Positions 1 to 5,468 of a DNA stretch of 8,225 nt are shown piece after piece. The notes under the pieces are model-generated. The model was not told the origin of the DNA. It saw nothing but the letters and a program-made list of their open reading frames with translations, and made no database searches. Source of the DNA: an uncultured Marinilabiliaceae bacterium (GTDB lineage: Bacteria; Bacteroidota; Bacteroidia; Bacteroidales; Marinilabiliaceae); assembly GCA_905235955.1 (NCBI GenBank), contig CAJONN010000130.1, positions 1-8,225 on the forward strand. Direction: 5' to 3'. Numbering within the stretch: position 1 is the stretch's first letter; each line of letters opens with the position of its first letter. The translations under genes and the position numbers were made by a program.

Positions 1-1488
1 AACGACGAGCATGCCAAGCAGACAAAAAATGTGTTGAACGTCAATTTGAATTTTGCTAATAACGATGCTAAAAAGTTCATTACCAATAAGTTCACTGTAG
101 ATTTGCAATGGAACGATGTGTTGATGGATATTGCTCACAATATGTACCAAATAGAGCAAGATGCTGCGATGCCGAAGTGTAAATTTTCGGATAATTTTCA
201 GATTATTTTGCGTCGCGGACAGAAGAGTTACTCCTTCAACACCTACAACGCCTATATGCGCCACCCACATTCGCTCACCGCTGGCGATGCCCATCAGAGC
301 GTTACGTCGTCGGCCTATTTCAATCATACGCACACTTCGCTCGGCATCTACCTCAATCCATTCACCATCTCGATGGAGGTTGGCGTTCAGGCACTTAACC
401 GCTTTCTCGAGAGCCAACTTGTGGGCATTGCCGATAGCAGCGAACTCCAAAATGATATTCGCATGACCTTTGCACGAGTTTATGCTTCGCCGAGTGCCGA
501 ACTCAACAAAGGCGGCTGGCACATCACTTTCAAGGTGCCTATTTCGCTAACGCCTTACATTTTCAACGACCATCGAGCCGATGAAAAACAGACTACCAAT
601 AAAGCGCAAATATCTCCAAATCTGCGAGTTAGCTATCATTTCAGTCCACGACTGCAGAGCACCATTTCGGGCGGAATAAGGCAAAAAACTGTCGATGAAC
701 AGAATTTTTTCAATGGCTTGATAATGAGCGATTATCAAAATCTCTATCGCGGATTTGTTGACTTCACCACCGACCAGAGCCGCCACATCCTCCTCGACTT
801 CGACTACAAACGACCGCTCGCGATGTTTTTCATCAACGGATTTGTCAGCAAAGATTGGACTGACAGCCATCTGACAACGGAGCGCAACTTCAGCGGCGAC
901 TATATCGTCAACTCATATTCTGAGCAAAAAAGCAAGTCGGAATTTCTCATGGTGGGCGGCCGAATAAGCAAAGGCATCAGCTTTATGAGCGGACTCATCA
1001 GCGTAAATTACTCCTATATTCATAGCGACGGAACGATGCAACAGCTTGGCACTGAGACCAATTACACATCGGAGAGCCACACATGGGGCGCAAAATTCAA
1101 CGGTCGCCCAGCGCGCTGGTTCAACTTCGTCTATCAGCTCACGGCCGCCAAAAGTTTGATGAGCCTCGCAACGGCCGACCTCGAGTCGTCCACCACCGAC
1201 CTCTCGCAAAAGCTGACGCTCAATTTCTATCCCATCGAGCGATGGCAGATAAAACTCATTGGCGATCATTTTCGCAATCAAATATCTGACAATCAGCACA
1301 AAAACCTCTACCTTGCCGACCTATCGAGCAGCTACACCTTCAGCAACGGCGTGGAGCTAAGCCTCACAGCGCTCAACCTCTTCGACCAACGCACCTACGG
1401 CTACACCAACGAGAGCCTGCTGCGAACGAGCAAAGAGTATCAGCTCCGCGCCCGCATGATAATGGCATCGGTCTATTTGCATTTTTAG
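1..1488 (+). CDS. TonB-dependent-receptor-like outer-membrane beta-barrel protein, 5'-truncated by the window edge
   Basis: This is the C-terminal ~495 residues of a large outer-membrane barrel protein. The frame is open from base 1, so the first in-frame GTG (base 31) is not the real start; signal peptide, any carboxypeptidase-like regulatory domain and the plug lie upstream. What is visible is a run of alternating aromatic/polar strands typical of Bacteroidetes receptor barrels. It ends in a classic last-strand region: LSLTALNLFDQRTYGY, then a final strand closing in YLHF with a terminal Phe, the usual signal for barrel assembly. No plug motif and no SusD-like partner are seen, so the substrate cannot be told. 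It converges on ilvC across 99 bases. Its own terminator is not obvious: the hairpin in the gap has its T-tract only for the opposite strand. The barrel class is firm; whether it is a true TonB transporter or a receptor-like barrel is inference. Confidence 0.8.
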   Translation, partial: NDEHAKQTKNVLNVNLNFANNDAKKFITNKFTVDLQWNDVLMDIAHNMYQIEQDAAMPKCKFSDNFQIILRRGQKSYSFNTYNAYMRHPHSLTAGDAHQSVTSSAYFNHTHTSLGIYLNPFTISMEVGVQALNRFLESQLVGIADSSELQNDIRMTFARVYASPSAELNKGGWHITFKVPISLTPYIFNDHRADEKQTTNKAQISPNLRVSYHFSPRLQSTISGGIRQKTVDEQNFFNGLIMSDYQNLYRGFVDFTTDQSRHILLDFDYKRPLAMFFINGFVSKDWTDSHLTTERNFSGDYIVNSYSEQKSKSEFLMVGGRISKGISFMSGLISVNYSYIHSDGTMQQLGTETNYTSESHTWGAKFNGRPARWFNFVYQLTAAKSLMSLATADLESSTTDLSQKLTLNFYPIERWQIKLIGDHFRNQISDNQHKNLYLADLSSSYTFSNGVELSLTALNLFDQRTYGYTNESLLRTSKEYQLRARMIMASVYLHF

Positions 1489-1515
1489 GATTGTATGCGA
1501 GAACTGTATCTTGAA

Positions 1516-1585
1516 AACTTATAACATCAAAAAAGCGCAGACCTCATTGCTGAGATCTGCGCTATGCTCAAAAGAGTTATAAGTT
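1516..1585. repeat. 10-bp inverted repeat framing the ilvC terminator
   Basis: AACTTATAAC at 1516-1525 and its exact complement GTTATAAGTT at 1576-1585 enclose the terminator hairpin. A third copy, GTTATAAGTT, lies at 2756-2765, upstream of the ilvC promoter. The motif is AT-rich, so coincidence is possible; no function is assigned. Confidence 0.4.
1529..1563 (-). terminator. Rho-independent terminator of ilvC
   Basis: The arms 1534-1545 and 1552-1563 form a 12-bp stem with a 6-base loop. On the minus strand the stem is fully paired, with one U.G wobble, and runs straight into six T (1534-1529). On the plus strand the same position is a C.A mismatch and no T-tract follows, so the element is built for the minus strand. 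It lies 24 bases past the ilvC stop. Confidence 0.88.
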
Positions 1586-1587
1586 GT

Positions 1588-2631
1588 TTAGTTATTTTCA
1601 GGACGAAGTTTGCGAACAGTTACAGCTGTTTGCCACATCTCGCTTTCGCGAAGAGCCTTCAGTTCCTTCTCCAAACCTACACGATAGTCAGGCTTAGAGT
1701 TTGCATCAATTGAAATCTGAGCTTCGTTGCCACACTTAACATTGGCATAAAGTTTTTCTACAACAGGCTTGATAGCATCGTGGAATGGCCCCATCCAGTC
1801 GAGAGCACCACGCTGAGCTGTTGTTGAGCAGTTGGCATACATCCAATCCATACCATTCTTTGCAAAGAGTGGCATAAGCGACTGAGTGAGCTCTTCAACA
1901 GTTTCGTTGAATGCCTCTGAAGGAGTATGACCATTCTCGCGCAATACTTCATATTGTGCAAGGAGCAAACCTTGTATTGCACCCATAAGCGAACCGCGCT
2001 CGCCAGTGAGGTCAGAGGTAGCTTCGCGTTGGAATGTTGTTTCGAACAGATAGCCCGAACCAATGCCGATGCCAAGTGCCAAAGTGCGGTCGAGAGCCTT
2101 GCCTGTAGCGTCTTGATATACAGCATATGATGAGTTGAGACCACGACCTTCGAGGAACATAGAGCGAAGTGATGTGCCTGAACCTTTAGGTGCAACCATT
2201 ATTACGTCAATATCTTTGGCAGGAACTACACCAGTACGATCGTTCCAAGTGATAGCAAAGCCATGTGAGAAATAGAGAGCCTTGCCGGGTGTGAGATATT
2301 GTTTGATGTTAGGCCAAACCGACATTACAGCTGCGTCTGAAAGAAGGCACATTATGATAGTTGCCTTCTGGCAAGCTTCTTCGATGCCGAAGAGTGTCTG
2401 ACCGGGCACCCAACCGTCAGCTACTGCCTTGTCGTATGTCTTGCCTTGGCGCTGACCTACGATGACGTTGAAGCCATTGTCGCGAAGGTTGAGCGACTGA
2501 CCCGGACCCTGAACGCCATAACCTATTACGGCTATAGTTTCATCTTTCAAGATCTGACGTGCCTTTTCGAGTGGAAACTCTTCACGTGTCATCACTTCTT
2601 CGATGACACCACCAAAATTCATCTTTGCCAT
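1588..2631 (-). CDS. ilvC: Ketol-acid reductoisomerase (NADP+), IlvC
   Basis: This is the second common enzyme of branched-chain amino acid synthesis. It isomerises and reduces 2-acetolactate (valine/leucine) or 2-aceto-2-hydroxybutyrate (isoleucine) to the dihydroxy acid, using NADPH and Mg2+, in the cytoplasm. The 347 residues show an N-terminal Rossmann domain with GYGVQG at 37-42, a nucleotide-loop segment GQRQGKTYDK near 59-68 and SHGF at 122-125 with the active-site His123. The C-terminal all-helical knotted domain carries the metal ligands: DLTGE at 207-211 (Asp207, Glu211) and the ExxxE pair Glu243/Glu247. Length and layout fit the short (class I) type as found in Bacteroidetes; no key residue is missing. 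The ATG start is preceded by A/T-rich sequence without a Shine-Dalgarno, as usual in this phylum. The gene has its own promoter and terminator, and no ilvD, ilvB or ilvN lies beside it. Confidence 0.97.
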   Translation of the reverse strand: MAKMNFGGVIEEVMTREEFPLEKARQILKDETIAVIGYGVQGPGQSLNLRDNGFNVIVGQRQGKTYDKAVADGWVPGQTLFGIEEACQKATIIMCLLSDAAVMSVWPNIKQYLTPGKALYFSHGFAITWNDRTGVVPAKDIDVIMVAPKGSGTSLRSMFLEGRGLNSSYAVYQDATGKALDRTLALGIGIGSGYLFETTFQREATSDLTGERGSLMGAIQGLLLAQYEVLRENGHTPSEAFNETVEELTQSLMPLFAKNGMDWMYANCSTTAQRGALDWMGPFHDAIKPVVEKLYANVKCGNEAQISIDANSKPDYRVGLEKELKALRESEMWQTAVTVRKLRPENN

Positions 2632-2663
2632 TTTTATTTTTTTAGTTTATTTTATATTCAATC

Positions 2664-2701
2664 TTGTTAAAATACTAACGCTTTGCTATCTGTATTAACA
2701 A
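2664..2701 (-). other. Stem-loop at the predicted 5' end of the ilvC mRNA
   Basis: TTGTTAA (2664-2670) pairs with TTAACAA (2695-2701). The stem can extend by TAC/GTA (2673-2675 with 2692-2694) past a two-base bulge. The transcription start predicted from the -7 box is near 2702, so the hairpin would open the transcript. The stem is A/U-rich and only moderately stable. No short leader peptide rich in Ile, Val or Leu and no attenuator-like T-tract is seen. Confidence 0.4.
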
Positions 2702-2707
2702 ACTTTG

Positions 2708-2738
2708 CAAAGATACATTACATTTTTCAGATTGCAAA
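2708..2738 (-). promoter_or_regulatory. Bacteroidetes-type promoter of ilvC
   Basis: Read on the minus strand, TTTG at 2738-2735 is followed after 19 bases by TATCTTTG at 2715-2708. This matches both halves of the Bacteroidetes primary-sigma consensus (TTTG, 19-base spacer, TAnnTTTG). The predicted start near 2702 gives a leader of about 70 bases. Confidence 0.8.
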
Positions 2739-2870
2739 GAAGTTTATAGCTTTAAGTTATAAGTTTTAATTTACCTCAACACGGCTCTTTCATTTGAAAA
2801 CTTTTTTAAGGGAATGTGATCGATTGGCATTTTTTTGACATTTATCGCCCGAAATCTCATCTAAAAGGAA

Positions 2871-2878
2871 TAAATTTG
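2871..2878 (+). promoter_or_regulatory. Probable -7 box of the TonB-dependent receptor gene
   Basis: TAAATTTG matches TAnnTTTG. No TTTG lies at the usual distance upstream; the nearest (2834-2837) is 33 bases away, so an activator or another sigma factor may be needed. The predicted start near 2884 gives a leader of about 115 bases. Confidence 0.5.
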
Positions 2879-2889
2879 CATTCATTAAG

Positions 2890-2956
2890 ATAAACGAGTA
2901 TTTTGTTGTTATTCAGTTATTTAGACACCACTAATATACAACAAATATTCGTTTAT
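2890..2956 (+). other. Long stem-loop in the leader of the TonB-dependent receptor mRNA
   Basis: The arm ATAAACGAGTATTTTGTTGT (2890-2909) pairs with ACAACAAATATTCGTTTAT (2938-2956). This gives about 19 base pairs, with one G.U at 2898/2948 and one bulged T at 2904. The 28-base apical part (2910-2937) can fold again through TTAG (2921-2924) and CTAA (2931-2934), presenting ACACCA. It starts only a few bases after the predicted transcription start and ends 42 bases before the ATG. It could be an mRNA-stabilising hairpin, an RNA regulator or an operator. A remnant of an inverted-repeat element is also possible. It has no T-tract, so it is not a terminator. Confidence 0.7.
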
Positions 2957-2998
2957 TTTATTGATTTATAATAGTTTAACTCAAGTGGAAAAGTTGAG

Positions 2999-5101
2999 AT
3001 GTTTACATATTTAATGGCTGCGGTAGCATTGGCGGCTGCAGATAGTGTTGTTGTGCTCGATGATGTTATAGAAAATGCAACTGACGAACACAGCTATCGG
3101 CAAAATTCATCGCTGAGCAGCATACAAATAAGTAGCGGTTATATAGCAACTCATGCTTCGGGCAGTCTGATGCAAACGCTCGAACATATTCCGGGCGTGC
3201 AGGCTATGAGCATTGGCTCTGGGCAATCGAGACCTGCCATTCGCGGCTTAGGATTCAACCGTATGGTAGTAACCGAAAATGGCATCAAGCACGAAGGTCA
3301 GCAGTGGGGCGACGACCATGGTCTCGAAATTGACCAATTTGGCGTTGATCGTATTGAGGTGCTGAAAGGTCCGGCAGCTCTGATGTGTGGTTCTGATGCT
3401 ATTGGTGGCGCTATCAATCTGTATTCTAATAATATACCTACAGAAAAACTTACAGGTGCTGTGCAGTTTATTGGGCGAACAGTCAACGACCAATGGGGCG
3501 CTTCGGCAAAGATTGGTGGGCGTACAAATCGGATTTTCTATCGCCTCCATACCACTTGGATCGACTATGCCGATAGCCGTGTGCCAACCGACAGCATACA
3601 ATACTATTCGTATTACATAAAACTGCACAATGGCAAGTTGCGCAATACGGCTGGCAAAGAGCGCGATGCAAGCGTAATGTTTGGATACTTAGGCGACGAT
3701 TTTCATACCGATTTGCGTGTGTCGGACACCTACGCCAAGAGTGGTTTCTTTGCCAATGCTCACGGACTTGAGGTGCGACTTTCCGACACAGACTACGATA
3801 GTTCGGCGCGCGACATCGATTTGCCCTATCAGTGGGTGAACCATTTCAAGGCGCATAGCCACACAACACTATCCGCCGATGGCATTTCGCTCAACATCAA
3901 TGCTGCATTTCAACGCAATGTGCGCGAAGAGCACTCTGAGCCCGTTTCGCATGGCTATATGCCAATGCCCGCAAACTCGCTCGAGTGTCGGTTTAGCAAA
4001 AACACTATCACTGCGACAGCCGAGCTGAGGGGTGTAACAGCATTTTCGAATGAATACATCTTGGGCATAAGCACTGAACATCAGCATAATAAGCGCGATG
4101 GTTGGGGATTTATTATTCCCGATTTCAAGAGCAATACATTTGGCGTTTACCTATATCATAAGCGTCATTGGGGACTGATCGATTTGTTGTTCCCTCAGTA
4201 TGATGTCTTAGACCGAAACATTGGCATTAGGTTCGACCATTCTGCCATAGATATTGAACGCTACAACGATTGGTATCCGACGCCAACCACCAATGGTGAT
4301 TCGGTCTATGTGCAACGTTCGGCCAACATTAGGCGCAAATTCAATAGCGTAACATGGTCGTGGGGCATAAACATAGAAGGTTATAGCTGGGATGTGAAAG
4401 CTAATATTGGCAAGAGTTTCCGAATGCCCATTGCAAAAGAACTGTGTGCCGATGGCATCAACTATCACATCTTTCGCTACGAGAAGGGCAATCGAGATTT
4501 GAAGGCCGAACGCTCGTATCAAGTTGACCTAAGTATTACTTCCTATTCTGATAGGCTCGAAATAAAATTTGAACCATACTTCAACTATTTTCCAAACTAC
4601 ATATACCTCAGTCCAACAGCCGATTATGCTGAAGGAATGCAGCTCTATAGCTACAAGCAAGCTCGTGTTTTGCGCTACGGATTTGAGGCAGAGGCAGAAT
4701 ATTCGATTATCGAAGCATTTACGCTAAAAGCCGTTGGCGAATATCTGTATGCCAAGCAACTTTCGGGCGACATGAAGGGCTATTCGTTGCCATTCAGCAC
4801 ACCGTGGTCGGTCGAAACGAGTTTGAGCCATGGTTTTTCGTCGGCATTCGTAAGCGTTAGCACTCGGTTTGTAGGGAAACAAGACCGCATTGTGCCTCCC
4901 GAAAAAGCAACCGATAGTTATTGGACTCTCAATGCTTCGGCAATGAAAATATGGCGTACGGATAAAATGAGCATCGAGCTCTCGGCACAAGCCAACAATT
5001 TGCTCAATAAACGTTACTACAATCACACCTCTTACTATCGTCTTATCGATGTGCCCGAAGCTGGACGCAATTTTACGGTAGTATTGGGAGTGGATTTTTA
5101 A
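2999..5101 (+). CDS. TonB-dependent outer-membrane receptor, plug plus 22-strand-type barrel
   Basis: This is a full-length active-transport receptor of 700 residues. A short hydrophobic leader (residues 3-14, cleavage probably after AAA14) precedes a TonB-box-like stretch DSVVVLDDVIE (15-25). The plug covers about 50-145: SLMQTLEHIPGVQAM (56-70), RPAIRGLGFNRMVV (78-91), GIKHEGQQWGDDHG (95-108), and DRIEVLKGPAALMCGSDAIG (117-136), ending GGAINL. The barrel fills the rest and ends NNLLNKRYYN (666-675) ... PEAGRNF (686-692), final residues VDF. The RGLGFNR/EGQQWGDDHG plug recalls Bacteroidetes receptors grouped with siderophore and metal transporters such as ZnuD. Scattered His residues (98, 107, 282, 286, 288, 361, 363) would suit a metal ligand, but the substrate is not shown. 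It lacks the N-terminal regulatory domain common in this phylum, and no susD follows, so glycan uptake is unlikely. The ATG at 2999 is the only usual start after the in-frame TAG at 2972. Confidence 0.93.
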   Translation: MFTYLMAAVALAAADSVVVLDDVIENATDEHSYRQNSSLSSIQISSGYIATHASGSLMQTLEHIPGVQAMSIGSGQSRPAIRGLGFNRMVVTENGIKHEGQQWGDDHGLEIDQFGVDRIEVLKGPAALMCGSDAIGGAINLYSNNIPTEKLTGAVQFIGRTVNDQWGASAKIGGRTNRIFYRLHTTWIDYADSRVPTDSIQYYSYYIKLHNGKLRNTAGKERDASVMFGYLGDDFHTDLRVSDTYAKSGFFANAHGLEVRLSDTDYDSSARDIDLPYQWVNHFKAHSHTTLSADGISLNINAAFQRNVREEHSEPVSHGYMPMPANSLECRFSKNTITATAELRGVTAFSNEYILGISTEHQHNKRDGWGFIIPDFKSNTFGVYLYHKRHWGLIDLLFPQYDVLDRNIGIRFDHSAIDIERYNDWYPTPTTNGDSVYVQRSANIRRKFNSVTWSWGINIEGYSWDVKANIGKSFRMPIAKELCADGINYHIFRYEKGNRDLKAERSYQVDLSITSYSDRLEIKFEPYFNYFPNYIYLSPTADYAEGMQLYSYKQARVLRYGFEAEAEYSIIEAFTLKAVGEYLYAKQLSGDMKGYSLPFSTPWSVETSLSHGFSSAFVSVSTRFVGKQDRIVPPEKATDSYWTLNASAMKIWRTDKMSIELSAQANNLLNKRYYNHTSYYRLIDVPEAGRNFTVVLGVDF

Positions 5102-5131
5102 TTGACAATTGATAGTTGACAATTGTCAATT
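5100..5131 (+). terminator. 12-bp inverted repeat overlapping the receptor stop codon, possible terminator
   Basis: AATTGACAATTG (5100-5111) is perfectly complementary to CAATTGTCAATT (5120-5131) around an 8-base loop. The direct repeat TTGACAATTG occurs within it twice (5102-5111, 5116-5125). The left arm uses the last two bases of the TAA stop. A loose T-rich stretch follows (5136-5144), so it may end the receptor transcript. The stem is AT-rich. It also resembles TTGACAATTG-type simple repeats that scatter through some genomes. Confidence 0.5.
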
Positions 5132-5162
5132 GGGATTTCATTTTACAATTAATAGAATTATT

Positions 5163-5289
5163 ATGAAAAAGTGACCTATAGGTCAAAAAATACTACGCCG
5201 TAACCTCCGATGGCGAAGAGAAAATCACCTCGTTCATCAACGGCAAAACGCGAGTAATGATAAAAGATGGCGATGCAATAAGCGAGTAG
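5163..5289 (+). pseudogene. Relic of a small protein gene, frame broken near its start
   Basis: ATG AAA AAG TGA at 5163-5174 begins like a gene and stops after three codons. From 5182 to 5289, in another frame, a coding-like stretch follows: KKYYAVTSDGEEKITSF, then INGKTRVMIKDGDAISE and TAG. Its codons (GCC, ACC, TCC, GGC, ATC, AAC) look like those of the real genes and unlike the AT-rich flanks. Removing 13 bases (5172-5184), nearly all of the palindrome, would join MKK to this stretch in one 37-codon frame. The piece has no signal peptide or known motif and reads like the C-terminal end of something larger, so it may instead be what is left after an internal deletion. I do not recognise the family. 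An unannotated peptide using a non-standard start cannot be excluded. Confidence 0.5.
5172..5185. repeat. Perfect 14-bp palindrome
   Basis: TGACCTATAGGTCA is its own reverse complement. It sits directly between ATGAAAAAG and AAAAAATAC. It could be a binding site for a dimeric regulator, or the scar or insertion that broke the small gene around it. Five-bp arms around TATA are too weak for a convincing terminator. Confidence 0.6.
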
Positions 5290-5418
5290 TATCTAAAGTG
5301 GAGGAAAGCAACGTCAAATGTTGTTTGTGTGGAGCAATAAAAACATATTGCAGTTAAATTTTAACAAATAAAAACTATATCTCATTCAAATTTATTCATC
5401 GAACTAAATTAAATAAAT

Positions 5419-5426
5419 TACTTTTG
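5419..5426 (+). promoter_or_regulatory. Probable -7 box of the glycosyltransferase operon
   Basis: TACTTTTG matches TAnnTTTG and would start transcription near 5432, about 37 bases before the GTG start. No TTTG is found at the expected upstream distance; TTTA at 5391-5394, with a 24-base spacer, is the nearest. The leader carries the direct repeat TTCAAGT (5452-5458, 5464-5470), the second copy overlapping the start codon. Confidence 0.45.
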
Positions 5427-5468
5427 TCATCGAAATAATGACTGACGTATTTTCAAGTTAGACTTCAA

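Larger units (their letters stand above)
2632..2998. other. Divergent regulatory region between ilvC and the TonB-dependent receptor gene
   Basis: These 367 bases hold no credible gene. From left to right: AT-rich ilvC leader, ilvC leader hairpin (2664-2701), ilvC promoter (2708-2738), about 130 bases with no element I can name except one GTTATAAGTT copy (2756-2765), the receptor -7 box (2871-2878), and a long stem-loop in the receptor leader (2890-2956). The two promoters point away from each other. Confidence 0.7.
5102..5468. other. Gene-poor region between the receptor and the glycosyltransferase pair
   Basis: These 367 bases contain the AATTGACAATTG inverted repeat, the relic of a small gene (5163-5289) around a 14-bp palindrome, and then about 130 AT-rich bases. 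The AT-rich part shows only a weak odd palindrome, GTTAAA-T-TTTAAC (5353-5365), and a probable -7 box (5419-5426). No intact gene is visible. Confidence 0.7.

Noticed and set aside
31..1488. GTG at base 31 as the start of the first barrel gene
   Set aside because: The frame is open from base 1 and the visible part has no signal peptide or plug, so the gene continues off the left edge.
1758..2195. Minus-strand ORF inside ilvC and a plus-strand ORF at 2446-2670
   Set aside because: Both are out-of-frame shadows of a clearly real, full-length ilvC.
2632..2707. Leader-peptide attenuator for ilvC
   Set aside because: No short ORF rich in Ile, Val or Leu and no terminator/antiterminator pair is visible.
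2890..2956. Phase-variable invertible promoter
   Set aside because: The arms enclose only 28 bases and contain no promoter box; invertible promoters of Bacteroides span much more, and no recombinase is nearby.
2880..2998. Cobalamin or other metabolite riboswitch upstream of the receptor
   Set aside because: None of the conserved core motifs, such as a B12 box, can be seen; only a simple extended hairpin is present.
4724..5122. Minus-strand ORF of 132 codons opposite the receptor 3' end
   Set aside because: It is antisense to the conserved barrel C-terminus, with no recognisable domain.
5163..5289. Similarity of the relic to the DUF3836-like protein
   Set aside because: The residues do not line up: the YTW and YTYSDNG features are absent from the relic.
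5353..5365. GTTAAA-T-TTTAAC palindrome as an operator
   Set aside because: It lies in very AT-rich DNA where such symmetry is common, and nothing ties it to the promoter.
2999..5468. SusC/SusD polysaccharide utilisation locus
   Set aside because: The receptor is short for SusC, lacks its N-terminal domain, and no SusD lipoprotein gene follows.
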